Assembly: GCF_016808335.1 (NCBI RefSeq)
Contig: NC_053136.1
Coordinates: 2,586,531-2,650,530 of the forward strand
Direction: 5' to 3'
DNA length: 64,000 nt
DNA from: Panicum virgatum
Taxonomy: Eukaryota; Streptophyta; Magnoliopsida; Poales; Poaceae
Below, in pieces: positions 1 to 12,574 of this stretch. The position numbers were made by a program, and so were the translations under genes. Position 1 is the stretch's first letter; each line of letters opens with the position of its first letter. The notes under the pieces are model-generated. The model searched no databases. It was not told the DNA's origin and saw only the letters and a program-made list of their open reading frames with translations.

Positions 1-3000
1 ATGGTAACTCCATTGAATCTTGTACATTTTAACTGCTTTTCTTCGAGTGACCCTTTCCTTTTGATCAAGAACCTTGATAGGATACTCGACATAAGAGAGA
101 TCTGGTTCTACCAATATTTCTGTTTGTTCAATGATCTCGGTGGGAACTCGAACACATTTCTTGAGTTGAGAAACATGGAAAACATCATGTACTGCCGCAA
201 GTCGAGGAGGAAGTCGCAGTCTATAGGCCACGGGTCCACAAATTTCAGTGATTTCATAAGGGCCAACATATCGAGGAGCTAATTTGCCCTTTACTCCGAA
301 TCTCTGCACACCCTTGGTTGGCGAGACTCGAAGATAGACATGATCACCCACTTTAAATTGCAAAGGGTCTCTCCTTTTATCAAAATAACTCTTTTGCCTA
401 GACTGGGCGGCCTTTAGATTCTCTTGTATTACCCTCACTTTCTCTTCTGCCTCTGTTACGAGATCGGGTCCGAATACCACTCGTTCTCCGACTTGCGACC
501 AGCTCAAAGGGGTACGACACTGTCGACCATATAAGGCCTCAAATGGTGCCTTTTTCAAACTCTCTTGGTAACTATTGTTGTATGAGAACTCCGCTAGAGC
601 TAGACATTTGTCCCAACTCTTGTCATAATGAATGACACAAGCTCTTAACATGTCCTCCAGGATTTGGTTCACCCTCTCAGTTTGTCCATCAGTTTGTGGG
701 TGATAAGTTGAGCTTCGAATCAATTTTGTCCCAACAGATGCTTGCAATTGTTCCCAAAAGCGTGCAACGAACTGTGTTCCACGATCAGAAATGATTGTCT
801 TGGGTACCCCATGCAAGCAAACAATGCGATCGAGGTAGATCTCAGCATACTTCTTGGCAGTGTAAGTAGTATGTACCGGAATGAAATGTGCTGTCTTGGT
901 GAGTCTATCCACAATAACCCAAATGGAATCGTGCTTCTGGGCTGTGTTGGGTAATCCAACAATGAAGTCCATACTTATGTCTTCCCATTTCCACGATGGG
1001 ATAGGCAGAGGTTGAAGCAAACCGGCTACTCTCAAGTGGCTGGCTTTTACTCTGTGGCAGGTGTCACATTCCGAGACATATTTAGCAATTTCCCTTTTCA
1101 TCCTAGTCCACCAGAAATTTTGCCTAAGATCTTGGTACATCTTGGTACTGCCCGGGTGAATAGAAAATTTGGAAAGATGTGCCTCGTCGAGAATTTGCTT
1201 CCGAAGATCGTGATTTTTCGGAACAACTAAACGACTTTCAAACCATAGGACTCCGTTATGGTCTTGACGAAAACACTTATACTTCCTTTCCCCTTGAGAG
1301 AGTTTTTGTTTAATGATCCCCACACCTTTATCATGTAATTGGGCCATAATGATTTGATCATGAAGAGTTGGTTCAACTGAGATGTGATTTAAAGTGCCTT
1401 GGGGAATCATTTCCAACTGGAGCTTCCTCATCTCATGACAGAGGGTTTCAGAATAGGATCCCACGGATAGGCAATGGCAATGAGCTTTGCGACTTAGTGC
1501 ATCTGCTACGACATTAGCCTTACCTGGGTGATAGTGCACCACAAGATCATAATCCTTGATTAATTCTAGCCACTGTCTTTGTCTCATATTTAGGTCAGCT
1601 TGAGTGAAGATATATTTGAGACTTTTGTGATCGGTGTAGATATTGCAATGAGTACCCATAAGATAATGCCTCCATATCTTTAGAGCGTGAATGACAGCTG
1701 TTAATTCAAGGTCGTGAGTAGGATAATTCTGGTCATGGGGTCGAAGAGCTTGTGACGCATAAGCAATAACTTTACTGTCTTGCATGAGCACACAACCAAG
1801 ACCCGTACCCGACGCGTCACAATACACGTCAAAGGACTTGGTATTATCAGGTTGAGCTAAGACAGGTGCTGTAGTCAACTGCTCCCTTAGGGTGTGGAAA
1901 GCCTTTTCACATTTTTCATCCCACACAAATTTTACTCCTTTCTTCAATAGTTCAGTCATTGGCTTAGCAATTCTGGAGAAATCCGGAATGAATCGGCGAT
2001 AATATCCAGCTAAACCAAAAAAACTGCGAATCTGATGAATGGAGGTAGGAGGCTTCCAATCCATCACTTCTTGCACTTTGCTAGGATCCACAGCTATGCC
2101 TTCGCTGGAAATAGTGTGGCCCAAGAATTTCACACTATCTAGCCAGAATTCACACTTGGAAAATTTAGCATAAAGCTGATGGTCCCGAAGACGTTGGAGA
2201 ACAATGCGCAGGTGCTTAGCATGATCTTCCTCATTCTTGGAATAAATAAGGATGTCATCAATGAAAACCACGACGAACTTGTCAAGTTCAGGCATGAATA
2301 CCGAGTTCATGAGATACATGAAGTAGGCAGGTGCATTTGTGAGACCAAAAGACATGACTAAATATTCATAGAGTCCATATCGTGTGGAGAAAGCAGTTTT
2401 AGGAATATCACATGGACGAATCTTGATCTGATGATAGCCAGAGCGAAGATCAATCTTTGAGAAAATCCTAGCTCCCGCCAGTTGATCGAAGAGAACATCA
2501 ATGCGGGGAAGGGGATATTTGTTTTTGATTGTCACCGCATTGAGAGGTCGGTAGTCCACACACAACCTCAAACTATCATCCTTCTTCTTTACAAAGAGAG
2601 CTGGACAACCCCAAGGTGATGCACTAGGGCGAATGAAGCCTTTGTCCAGAAGCTCTTGAAGTTGAATTTTTAACTCGGCCAACTCCTTAGGTGGCATTCT
2701 ATATGGTCTCTTTGAGATAGGGGCAGTGCCTGGCTGTAGTTCAATAACGAACTCAATCTCTCTATCTGGTGGCATTCCTGGCAAGTCATCCGGAAAAACA
2801 TCGGTGTACTCGCATACCACAGGAATTTCCTCTAGTTTGGATGCACTCATGGCAAATGCACAAGAATTGATACACTCTCGGAATGGTAAATAGAGAGTAG
2901 TGGCTCCATATTTTGGTGAATTTAGTTCAACAGCTCTGGTGGGAATATCTATTATAACCCCATGCTGAGTCATCCAATTCATCTCCAAGATGATATCTAT

Positions 3001-4374
3001 ACCCTCAAGTGGTAGGAGTATAAGGTTGGTGTTGATGATTAGGCTACACAACTTGATGGGCACAAGTCGTATTATTTGGTTTGAAGCAATTTTACCCCCT
3101 GGGGTTGATATCATGTATGACCCTTTCGTGTGAATAAAATCCAAACCCACTTTTGCACCAAATTTTGCACCAATGAAGCTATGTGATGCACCAGAATCAA
3201 ATAATATAACTGCAGGCTTGTTGTGGATAGAAAATGTACCCGTCATCACTGGTGCGCCCTCAGGAAGTTCTGCAAGAGTGGTTAAATTGATGCGCCCTTG
3301 CCTGACCTGAATTGTCTGCCTTCTGCCCTTGTTCTTGTTGTTCTGATTAGAGCCTTGGCCCTGGTTTTGTCGCTTGGGTTGCAGGCACTCACGGGCGAAA
3401 TGAGTTGAGCTCCCACAATTGAAGCAACGATTTCCCTCACTTGGACGGGCTGGCTGTGGAGCAGTTGGCCTTGGGCCAGTTAACTGAGAAACAGGGAAAC
3501 GTGCAACGCTCTGCTGTAGTGGAGGCCTGATAACCCAATGCCCTGGCTGAGGGGCTTTCTGAGGAATCTGGGGTGCAACATTCTGCACTACGCAGTACCT
3601 CTGTGGCTGCGCACTAGAGGGTCCAGCTGGCGCTTTCCTCTTTTTCTCAGCACGGTGAGCCATGATACAGTCTTCTTGAGTGAGTGCTAGATTGAACAGC
3701 TCATTGTATGTGTCGACCTTAATGGGGTTGAGACGTTCCTTGAGCTTGGTATTTAAGCCTCTGCAGAAACGATCACGCTTCTTAGCATCTGTGTCAGCAT
3801 GATAGCCCACGTACTGACAGAGATTGTTGAAAGCTTGGGCATATTGGATAACTGTACGAGTCCCTTGAGTAAGAGCTAGGAACTCATTTAGTTTCCTTTC
3901 CATGAGTCCTTCTGGAATATGGTGACCCTTGAATGCAGTCTTGAATTCATCCCAAGCGACAAGGTGGTCAGCTGGGAGCATGCCAAGATAGTTATCCCAC
4001 CAAAGACGCACCGAACCGCGAAGCTGTTGCGCGGCAAAGCGAACCTTGTTTTGCTTTGAGCATGGCACCAGAAGTAGTGAAAACTTGGACTCGATTGTGC
4101 GAATCCAAGCATCCGCATCCAGTGGCTCTTCTGTCTTGTTGAATAGAGGGGGCTGAGTTGCCAAGAATTCTGGGTAACCAGCAGCTTGAGGTTGATGAAC
4201 ATTGGGTCCACCCCGCTGCTGTTGTTGTTGTTGTCCCTGGACGAGTTGACGAAGTAACTCAGTTTGGGCGGCCAGATATTCCGCAAAGTTGGGTGGCGGT
4301 GGTGGCGGCTGCTGCGATCCGCTACCATTCGCGTTCCCGAAACCCTCTGGGTTGCCACGTGTTGCTCCCACCAT
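1..4374 (-). CDS. Gypsy gag-pol polyprotein (partial, C-terminal end outside window)
   Basis: The ATG at 4374-4372 opens one frame that stays open for 1458 codons to the window edge. Gag (about residues 1-330) begins with a Gln/Pro-rich head, has the retrotransposon-gag core, and ends with a CCHC zinc knuckle [14 protein letters not shown] near residue 317. The aspartic protease motif FDSGASHSF is near residue 390. Reverse transcriptase carries FIDDILIYS near residue 707, and RNase H follows near residue 845. Integrase has its H2C2 zinc finger near residue 1075 and the catalytic core after it. The last 30 or so residues (ending in [10 protein letters not shown]) look like the start of a chromodomain, which in chromoviruses targets integration to heterochromatin. 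Gag and pol share one frame with no frameshift. I spot-checked the frame at both ends, at the RT motif and at the zinc knuckle, and all agree. Confidence 0.92.
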   Translation of the reverse strand, partial: MVGATRGNPEGFGNANGSGSQQPPPPPPNFAEYLAAQTELLRQLVQGQQQQQQRGGPNVHQPQAAGYPEFLATQPPLFNKTEEPLDADAWIRTIESKFSLLLVPCSKQNKVRFAAQQLRGSVRLWWDNYLGMLPADHLVAWDEFKTAFKGHHIPEGLMERKLNEFLALTQGTRTVIQYAQAFNNLCQYVGYHADTDAKKRDRFCRGLNTKLKERLNPIKVDTYNELFNLALTQEDCIMAHRAEKKRKAPAGPSSAQPQRYCVVQNVAPQIPQKAPQPGHWVIRPPLQQSVARFPVSQLTGPRPTAPQPARPSEGNRCFNCGSSTHFARECLQPKRQNQGQGSNQNNKNKGRRQTIQVRQGRINLTTLAELPEGAPVMTGTFSIHNKPAVILFDSGASHSFIGAKFGAKVGLDFIHTKGSYMISTPGGKIASNQIIRLVPIKLCSLIINTNLILLPLEGIDIILEMNWMTQHGVIIDIPTRAVELNSPKYGATTLYLPFRECINSCAFAMSASKLEEIPVVCEYTDVFPDDLPGMPPDREIEFVIELQPGTAPISKRPYRMPPKELAELKIQLQELLDKGFIRPSASPWGCPALFVKKKDDSLRLCVDYRPLNAVTIKNKYPLPRIDVLFDQLAGARIFSKIDLRSGYHQIKIRPCDIPKTAFSTRYGLYEYLVMSFGLTNAPAYFMYLMNSVFMPELDKFVVVFIDDILIYSKNEEDHAKHLRIVLQRLRDHQLYAKFSKCEFWLDSVKFLGHTISSEGIAVDPSKVQEVMDWKPPTSIHQIRSFFGLAGYYRRFIPDFSRIAKPMTELLKKGVKFVWDEKCEKAFHTLREQLTTAPVLAQPDNTKSFDVYCDASGTGLGCVLMQDSKVIAYASQALRPHDQNYPTHDLELTAVIHALKIWRHYLMGTHCNIYTDHKSLKYIFTQADLNMRQRQWLELIKDYDLVVHYHPGKANVVADALSRKAHCHCLSVGSYSETLCHEMRKLQLEMIPQGTLNHISVEPTLHDQIIMAQLHDKGVGIIKQKLSQGERKYKCFRQDHNGVLWFESRLVVPKNHDLRKQILDEAHLSKFSIHPGSTKMYQDLRQNFWWTRMKREIAKYVSECDTCHRVKASHLRVAGLLQPLPIPSWKWEDISMDFIVGLPNTAQKHDSIWVIVDRLTKTAHFIPVHTTYTAKKYAEIYLDRIVCLHGVPKTIISDRGTQFVARFWEQLQASVGTKLIRSSTYHPQTDGQTERVNQILEDMLRACVIHYDKSWDKCLALAEFSYNNSYQESLKKAPFEALYGRQCRTPLSWSQVGERVVFGPDLVTEAEEKVRVIQENLKAAQSRQKSYFDKRRDPLQFKVGDHVYLRVSPTKGVQRFGVKGKLAPRYVGPYEITEICGPVAYRLRLPPRLAAVHDVFHVSQLKKCVRVPTEIIEQTEILVEPDLSYVEYPIKVLDQKERVTRRKAVKMYKIQWSYH

Positions 4375-5032
4375 CTGGAATGGCAAATTCTCTCATTAGT
4401 ATGGTGACATATGACTTCCCCAAAGTACAGAAGGGTAAGCGCGGAAAAGTAGAACTGGAATGAGTATGACAACAACAGGGACAGCAACGCTGTTCGTTAC
4501 AAGAAAATCCATAACTTGCACTCTGTTTATTGAAATGTGCCCAAATTTTTACAGCAGATAGATAATTTATCATACTACAACTTTGGTATTCAACTCCAAG
4601 GCTAAATCGACAGTTAAGGTGGGCGAACAATGCAATTTCTGCCTCTCTGTCCAATCTGCTTTTCAGCATGCCGGGGTACACTGTTCAGGCCATAACGTTT
4701 GGCACACAAGTCTAATGATGCTGAATTTTTGTGAGCACCTATATTACGAAATTCACAACAACTTTGGTATTCAACACACAACCCAAAAATGCAAGGAAAC
4801 ATGGATAAAAATTTAGACAAGTTTCTGCAGCGATAGATTCAACTGCAATTAAACCATTACAACCATCCATCAACTTCTTAGCCAAGGCCTAAGCGATTAA
4901 GGTACTTTTACACATGAGTGGCACTCATTACAAAAGCAAGGTACTCAACTCTTAGTTAGCCTATTACATCACTGTCCAAAAGTTAGGCTACCCTATAGAG
5001 GAGTATGCGCGAAAGACTACTTAAGACATCAT

Positions 5033-5909
5033 CTAAAAGTCGTCAAGGTTGTCGACTGACGACTCGCTCCTCACTGGTGAGTGAGCTCCCGGAAGTGGTG
5101 GCATGGGCACTCCAGACGTAGTGTCAAGTCCTGAGATACCCTGAACCTCCTGGGGCTCCTCCTCCATGGCCTCGGGCTGGGCCTGCTGAGCCTCCAACAT
5201 CTCAATGTGATCCAAGGCATCATTCAGCTGAACCTGTTGGGCGGTGAACTGCTTCTCCAGAAGTGCAAAGTCAGCGTCCCTCCCGTCCAAGAGAACATCA
5301 CGCTCCTCAACTAGACCCTCAAGTTGGCCGATGTGGGCATCAAGATCCCTGATCTGCTCGTTCTTAGCAATCACTATCTCATTGGCTGGTCCGTGCAGAA
5401 GCAATGATCTGGGCCATGGCTTTGGCCTGTAAGGTCTGCAAGCGGTAGAGTGCATTCATGCACTTCACTGACATGGAGATAGTCTCTGCAGCTATGTTCT
5501 GCTGAAGGTACCCAGTGTGTCCGACCCGACTAAGCCAGTTAGGGTCATTGGGCTGCTCTGCTGGGAAGAGGTCAATAGGGGCTAGTGTGACAGCTGCATA
5601 ATTCTTTTCGCAAAACTTGTTGAGCGCTGTCATGGCTGCAATTTCCCAAGTGTCAACCAGACGGTGTCCAACTACCTCCAGCTCTAAGGAAGCCCCGTGA
5701 GCGGGAAAAGGGTGGGGAGCATGAGTCATGCGCACGCGACAGCGCACGACTCCCATCTCAAGGAACTCCACGCCCACATAGCGCGGGGGACTGGGATATC
5801 CGGCATCGCGCATCACTTTCCAAAGAATGGAGGGAAAACCCTGCCAGTGTGTGCACTCGGAGTGTGCACGCCCATCCTCATCAAACACCAGGAGAGCAGG
5901 GGCAGCCAT
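5033..5909 (-). pseudogene. Extra sense reading frame upstream of gag in the gypsy element (frameshifted)
   Basis: Two overlapping sense frames (5990-5379 and 5455-5033) read as one protein broken by a single frameshift near 5390-5400. I take the start as the ATG at 5909 (MAAPALLVFDEDGRA); an in-frame ATG lies upstream at 5990. The N-terminal half is globular, with a WQGFPSILWKVMRDAGYPSPP stretch, and matches no retroviral domain I know. The C-terminal half is strongly heptad-like and charged (LDAHIGQLEGLVEERDVLL), so a coiled coil is likely, and it ends in an acidic, proline-containing tail. I infer an element-encoded accessory protein, perhaps made from its own transcript. Additional ORFs are known between the 5' LTR and gag in some plant gypsy lineages (for example Ogre/Tat), but I cannot tell whether this is homologous. 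The function is unknown. The break suggests this copy no longer makes the whole protein. Confidence 0.65.
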
Positions 5910-6698
5910 CTGTACAAAAGATGTGCACAAGTGAGTGATGGTCAAAACAGATTTTGGGTAGTGCACGAAAACGAGTAAAACTGAAAGCACAGAGCTCTAA
6001 AAATTCTCAACATTTACAGGAACATTCCTAAGGTTCTTAGGCACAACTTTTCTAGTCAACTCAAGAGCTAGATCATAGCCTAAGAAGGTCTTATCCTTAT
6101 AGTTTTCCTTTGCTGTCTGCCCAGAATTTTCAGGGACCAGAGAGCTAGTAAAATCAATGCTGAGGACAAACTACTAAGCCTAAAATTACCAATTTTTTAC
6201 AAAAGCTCGGTGACTAAATTTGGCACAAGTTTTGTGTAGAACACATCTGCAGAAAACATCTCTAGGAAGGCCAAAAAAATTCGTGCAACCCAGGTGCTCA
6301 AAGCTGACAGAAAAACAGGGTGTCAAAGTTTCTAGTGTACCCCACTGTATACTAGTAGAAAAATTCTCAAATTTAAACAGCGGCTATTAGACAAGTTTTG
6401 GAGCAAAATTATCCATAGGCACTTCTACAGATAAAGTCATCTACTATGTCAAATAAATTCATCTTCCAGGATATAGCAGAAAATGATAGATTTCTAGATA
6501 GACCTTAATCGAGAGAAGATGAATCGTGCTCACGTGCAAACCTTAACATTCCCGACTAACCCACATCTATTTTCATTGGCTTTCAATTTTATGAGCATGA
6601 TGCATGCATGACCTAATCGTCCTCCCAAGGAAAACAATTGCAAAATAGCTTTGGACTTACGGGGTTAGCACCGGTGGCATGGCACAATTTACGTCTCT

Positions 6699-6702
<4 letters not shown>

Positions 6703-6789
<87 letters not shown>
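6703..6789. repeat. (TA)n microsatellite, about 87 bp
   Basis: An uninterrupted alternating TA/AT run inside the gypsy leader. It is perfectly self-complementary and probably highly variable in length between copies and accessions. Confidence 0.97.
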
Positions 6790-6790
<1 letters not shown>

Positions 6791-6994
6791 CCGAGTTCTA
6801 ACCGTTCTTAACTTACGTAATCGTGATTAGTATACCTGCAGAAAATTGACAGATATATATTCATTGAACCTTTCATGCCAGTACATATGAAAGCGTCCCT
6901 ATACATTACCGCTCACTATAGAAGTGGCATCCATGCGTCCAACACTGCATGGACAGTGCTCATACGCTACCGAGGCGACATATTCACGGTTTCT

Positions 6995-7250
6995 TTTACT
7001 CCCAATATAATCGACCGATGGTCGGTATATTGGCAGCAGCTCAAGTAGGCCACTGCTTGAGCGCAGCGTTCGGTTCGCATCACCGACGGGAAGGTCAGAC
7101 TCCCTCAGCTGACTGAGAATACTTTACTCCCAATATAGTCAACTAATAGTTGGTATATTGGCAGCACCTCAAGTAAGCCACTGCTTGAGGGCAGCGTTCG
7201 GTTCGCATCACCGATGGGAAGGTCAGACTCCCTCAGCTGACTGAGGATCC
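6995..7250. repeat. 128-bp direct tandem duplication, two copies, in the gypsy leader
   Basis: Units 6995-7122 and 7123-7250 both begin TTTACTCCCAATATA and end with CAGCTGACTGAG. They differ at scattered bases. Each contains an inverted TATA/GGTATATTGG motif. Confidence 0.9.
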
Positions 7251-7510
7251 TTACCGTCTTACCTTAGCGTAGGTGCATCGTTACATAATGTAAAGTACTG
7301 AATTTAAAGTACAGAAAGAAATGTGCTGGAAGTCAGTCATAAATAAACCATAAGTTAGACAGCCACCTAGTAACTCTCATAATTTTCCCTAGGGCTTTAC
7401 GTACTATACACGATCCTTAACGAACCAACGTATTTTCCAAACGCGACCGTGTGGCTAAGTTTTAAGTAAAAATTTTGAAATCTAGTCGCACTCTCGGGTG
7501 TGCGCTTTGT

Positions 7511-7525
7511 TCGGCTCTGATACCA
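7511..7525 (-). other. Primer binding site of the gypsy element, initiator-Met tRNA type
   Basis: On the minus strand this reads TGGTATCAGAGCCGA, matching the 3' end of plant initiator methionine tRNA. It lies two bases downstream of the LTR end at 7528. Confidence 0.9.
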
Positions 7526-7527
7526 GC

Positions 7528-10131
7528 TGTGGCAGTACCGCCCAAATTAATCCGGCTCAAGTGCGCTAATCATCACCTTAAAGGTAATCCCGGCTAACAC
7601 GCACTTCAAACGGAGTAATCCGGCAGGGCTGTCGGGTAAAGTCCCGAAGAATCCACCTGAGCGTCGATCGAACCCAAAGCTTACATGCAACCCACACGAA
7701 GGTGAGTCCAGAGAGTACAACATTTCACAGATACATTACATTATAGAGTCTTAACTTAATTATTACAAACCAAGTTCGAAATCTCAGAAAGGTACTTGAA
7801 GTTCAAATTGAATGTAGTTCAGAGTTCACTGTAGCGGTAATAAAGCGAGTACTAAACGACGATATAAGATGTCATGATGAAGCTCGTACATGACATCACT
7901 CGGCATTGTCATCGTTAGCCGGAGTCGTATCCCACTCCACCGACCAACCAGGAGGTAAAACACACGGCCAGGTCAAACTCGCTATCTGATCTTCAAACGT
8001 ATCACCTGAAAACAAAGTGGAGCCACAAGCAAGGCTGAGTATTCTAATACTCAGCAAGGCTTACCCGACTAGGATATATTTAACCCTCTAATTAGACATG
8101 CAAGGCTTTTGGCTTGAGGGTTTGTTTTTGCCGAAAAAGCAATAAAGAGTAAGTCCTTATTTTCCAATTTTAGCTTTCAAGTTCTAGTTTGATTAACCAT
8201 TCTACATTAGCATCTATCCAATAGCATGCATGGTGAAAGACAATTACTTTTCATCATTCAACCATATTCCTCATAATCAATGTTCCACTTCTTACTCTAT
8301 GTGGCAAAAGGGTTAAGCAGTCTCAATATCCGTGAGAGACGGACGATTCGAATCAAATTTGTTAACCTGGCCAGGCAGACCTAAACACACGCATGGGAAT
8401 GAAAATCACCCACACGACTTTTCCCCTTTTTCCCCGGGCATGAAACAGGCCCACCGCCCTAGGGTGCCCTGCACCCGTGCGTGACCAAGGACCAGACAGT
8501 GGGGAGTATGTTCCACGGCCGGTTCCATCAGGTACTTAAGCTTACCGATTACCATATTCTTGGCATGTGGTTAGTACGTTCAAAAGCTTAACCACCACTA
8601 CCACACACCGCGGCCTTATCCATTTTCACTAAACAGACGGGGTATCACAAGTACAACAACCCCGCCCGTAAACCTTATATTGCAGTGTGTAGTAAGCATT
8701 CAACTCCTATGAGCTCGCGAGTGACAGGAAATCACTCGACTTCTACCGAACCATTAGCATAGCCAACTAGCGGCCTACACATACTAGTGTTCAAGCATAG
8801 GTACCTAGGATCATGCAACTAAGGTTCCAAACAATTCCTACAACTTAAATGCACAAATAAATAGGAATATAAGCAGTTGCATAAATTTAAAATAGGTAGG
8901 ACATGCTCCGGGGCTTGCCTTCCTGAGCGGAGCTAGCCTTGGGCTCTTCTAAACTCTGGTTCAGGTCTTCAGTGATTTCAGTTAGGTTAACTTGAGCTTC
9001 ACGCTGCTCACTCTCGGACTCCGGCACCAGCTCGTACGTACCGTCGGCGAGAGTAGTCAAATCTACACGAATGCATATGCGTGAGTTGTGGTGATGGTAA
9101 CAATCTTAATTTAATTCTCTTTGCAAAGATTCTAGAACAGTTGAGTTTGTATTTTTCTGATTTTTCTACGATTTTTAAACGAATTTACAAGTTTGCTGTT
9201 TTTCAAAACAAAAGAAAAAGGAAACGGAAACTTGCATCTAGGCCCCTGGAAAGATTTGGGGGCTCGCACATAAGCCTCTGGCCAGAGCTGGAACAGGGGA
9301 GGCGGCGGTGGCGGCGTTTCCCGGTGAGGGAGCTCGCCGGCGGCTAGGGGAGGTGGGGGAAAGGCAAGAGGAAGGCGAGAGCTACTCGGAGGTGGGCTTG
9401 TCGAGGTCGGGGGCGGCCTGGAGCGGGGTCGGCGGCGGAGCAGTGGCTCGCCGGCGGTGGCGAGCTGCGGCGGCGCCGCTCCGGCGGTCCGGGGCGGAGG
9501 CGAGCAGGTCTGGGAGCTTCACGGCGCCATGAGGAAGCTATTTTGGGGATCTATTTGGGTCGAGGAGGGGCGGAGGAGGGGGCTCCGCGGTGGCCTACGG
9601 AGGAACGACGGCCATGGCGCCGGCGGGGGGGGGGTGTTCTGGGCGGTGGCAGGAGCTCAGGTGACCTTCTGGTGCGCGCGAGGGAAGAGTGGAGGGGTGA
9701 TGGTGCTGCTGGGAGCAAAAGAATGGGGAAAGGAGCTCGGGCAGGGGAGGAACGTGGGTGGCAGCCGGTCAGCGGACGGCGGCGAGCTCAGGCGCACACG
9801 GGGGGGGGTTCGGGCCATTTAAAGCGAACCAAGGGAGGAGAGGGAGGAGGTTTGGGGGCCGGTGGCGCGCGGCATTGATGGCCAGCCGCGGTCAGCGGAC
9901 GGCAGGTGCATGGCTGGCTCGTTTGGGCGCCACGGTGGCGTCGCGGCGCGTCGTCGAGCGTTCGTCGCTTGCGGCGTGCTCGTCGACGGAGCAGAGCGCC
10001 GCAGGCTCGACGGGACGGGGGAGGGGAAGGTCAGCGGGCGGGCGTGCAGGCGAGCACTCATGGCACCTCTAAAACTTGTCATTTCCCATTAATTGCAGGT
10101 TTAAACAGTGATAATCACCGAAGGTGTCACA
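7528..10131 (-). repeat. 5' LTR of the gypsy element, 2604 bp
   Basis: Bounded by TGTG...CACA inverted termini: TGTGGCAGTACC at the plus-strand left end and GGTGTCACA at the right end. It abuts the primer site on one side and interrupted copia integrase on the other. The half nearest 10131 (about 9290-10060, the U3 side) is strikingly GC-rich with long overlapping open frames. The remainder is AT-balanced. I could not identify a confident TATA box. Confidence 0.82.
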
Positions 10132-10137
10132 ACTACT

Positions 10138-12574
10138 GAGGAGAGACACTTGGCACCTCTAAAACTCATATATTCTGATCTATGTGAGATGAATGGTGTG
10201 TTGACAAAAGGTGGGAAAAGATACTTCATGACATTAATTGACAATGCGACTAGATTTTGCTATGTTTATTTGTTGCGAACTGAGGACGAAGCGTTAGACT
10301 ACTTTAAAATCTATAAAGCTGAAGTTGAGAATCAACTAGAGAGAAAGATCAAGCGTCTAAGGTCAGATCATGGTGGCGAGTATTTTCCCAAAATATTTGA
10401 TGAATTCTGTGAGGAGCATGGAATTATTCATGAGAGCACGCCTCCCTATTCTCCCGAATCAAACGGGATTGCCGAGGAAAAACCGCACGGTGACTGACTT
10501 CGTTAACTCCATGTTAGACACAGCTGGTCTTTCTAAGGCATGGTGGGGGGAGGCTGTATTGACTTCGTGTCATGTATTGAATAAAGTTCTAAACAAGAAT
10601 CAAGATCAAACTCCATATGAGATGTGGAATAGGAGAAAACAATCACTTTCTTATCTGCGCACGTGGGGGCGCTTAGCGAAAGTTAATGTGCCTATTCCAA
10701 AGAAGCGCAAGTTGGGACCTAAGACAGTGGATTGTGTCTTTCTAGGATATGCTCGGAGGAGCATTGCTTATAGATTCTTAGTGGTTAAATCTGAGATACC
10801 AGATGTGCATGTTGATAGTATTATGGAATCTCGTGACGCAACATTTTTTGAGAATATTTTTCCTATGAAAGATATGCATAGCAATTCTAGATTTTCGACA
10901 GAGATAACTCCTCAACCTGCAGTACCTATCGAGTCTTCTGAACAATCCGATGAACATGAGCATGTCCTAGAGAAGGATGACAGTGAAGCTCCTAGAAGGA
11001 GCGAGAGACAAAGGATTGTAAAATTCTTTGGTGACTATTTCACTGTGTACCTTGTGGACAATACTCCCACGTCCATTGCAGAGGCATATGCATCTTCAGA
11101 TGCAGATGATTGGAAAGAAGCAGTCCAAAGTGAGATGGACTCAATTCTTTCTAATGGAACATGGGAGCTCACTGAACGACCCTATGGTTGCAAGCCAGTA
11201 GGATGTAAGTGGATATTCAAGAAGAAGCTTAAGCCTGACGGTACTATTAACAAGTACAAGGCTCGGCTTGTTGCTAAATGGTACACACAAAGGAAGGTGA
11301 ATACTTCTTTGATACTTATTCACCTGTCGCTAGATTGACCACTATTCGAGCATTAATTTTCTTGGCTGCCTCATATGGTTTTATCATTCATCAGATGGAT
11401 GTTAAGACAGCTTTCCTAAATGGAGAGTTGGATGAGGAGATCTACATGGATCAGCCTGATGGATTTGTAATGAAAGGTCAAGAAAACAAGGTGTGTAAGC
11501 TTTTGAAGTCTTTGTATGGGTTGAAACAAGCACCTAAGCAATGGCATGAGAAGTTCGACAGAACTTTAACTTCTACGGGCTTTGTCATTAATGAGGCTGA
11601 CAGATGTGTGTACTATCGCTATGGTGGGGGTGGAGGAGTGATATTATGCTTATATGTGGACGACATACTGATCTTTGGCACAAACATTGATGTGATCAAT
11701 GAGGTCAAGTCCTTTCTTTCAAAGAGCTTTGATACAAAGGATCTAGCAGAAGCTGATGTTATCCTTAACATCAAGCTTATTAAGGTTGAGAATGGGATTA
11801 CTCTTTCACAATCCCATTATGTGGAAAAGGTCTTGAGCCGTTTTGACTATATCGACAGCAATTCTTCTCCAACACCTTATGACCCTAGTGTGATGTTGAG
11901 AAAGAACAGAAAAATTGCCAAAGATCAACTGAGATATTCACAGATTATTGGTTCACTCATGTACTTAGCTAGCGCAACGAGACCCGACATATCTTTTGTT
12001 GTGAGCAAATTGAGCAGGTTCATGTCAAACCCGAGTACTGATCATTGGCATGCACTTGAAAGGGTTATGTGCTATCTAGCAGGTACTATGAGTTATGTGA
12101 TTCACTATTCTGGGCAACCTGCTGTGCTTGAGGGATATAGTGATTCAAACTGGATATCTGACGCTGATGAGCTATATGCCACGAGTGGGTATGTGTTTAC
12201 CCTTGGAGGTGATGCGATATCATGGAGGTCTTGCAAACCGACCATTTTTGACGCGGTCAATCATGGAAACAGAACTTACTGCTTTGGACACAGCCACTGT
12301 TGAGGCAGAGTGGCTGCGTGAGCTCTTGATGGATTTGCCTGTGGTTGAGAAACCAGTGCCGGCCATCCTTATGAACTGTGACAATCAAACGGTGATAGTC
12401 AAATGGAACAGTGCTAATGATAATGCAAAGTCATCAAGACATGTTAAAAGACGACTGAAGTCTGTCAGGAAGTTGAGAAACTTCGGAGTGATAAGTGTGA
12501 CTTATATTCAAACAGACAAAAACCTGGCAGATCCCTTTACAAAAGGATTATCACAGAATGTGATAGTGCATTAA
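10138..12574 (+). pseudogene. Copia pol remnant: integrase, reverse transcriptase, RNase H (frameshifted)
   Basis: Four overlapping frames make up the remnant: 10138-10497 (integrase core, KRLRSDHGGEYF and TPPYSPESNG), 10445-11335 (end of integrase, linker, start of RT), 11278-12303 (RT with QMDVKTAFLNGELDEEIY, YGLKQAPKQWHEKF and the YVDD catalytic motif) and 12128-12574 (RNase H, ending in DPFTKGLSQN). At least three frameshifts, near 10470, 11280 and 12250, separate them, so no functional polyprotein can be made. The reading order and motifs are typical of the large copia families in grasses. The first integrase residues are missing because the gypsy LTR starts at 10131. Confidence 0.92.

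Larger units (their letters stand above)
4375..7510 (-). other. Gypsy element leader between primer site and gag
   Basis: About 3.1 kb of element leader, unusually long for a chromovirus. It holds the extra reading frame at 5033-5909, the (TA)n tract at 6703-6789 and a 128-bp tandem duplication at 6995-7250. Apart from these I see no further coding signal. The stretch directly upstream of gag (4375-5030) carries several sense-frame stops. Confidence 0.7.
1..10131 (-). mobile_element. Ty3/gypsy chromovirus LTR retrotransposon, 3' end outside window
   Basis: A minus-strand element, read right to left. The 5' LTR spans 10131-7528 and the initiator-Met tRNA primer site is at 7525-7511. It is followed by a 3.1-kb leader with an extra reading frame, then gag-pol from 4374 to the left edge. 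The domain order gag, protease, reverse transcriptase, RNase H, integrase, chromodomain places it in Ty3/gypsy chromoviruses. The right junction interrupts the integrase region of a plus-strand copia element, so it is a nested insertion. The 5 bases after the LTR (10132-10136, ACTAC) should be the target duplication; the partner copy, the polypurine tract and the 3' LTR lie outside the window. An uninterrupted gag-pol frame suggests a young insertion. Age cannot be estimated without the second LTR. Confidence 0.93.
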
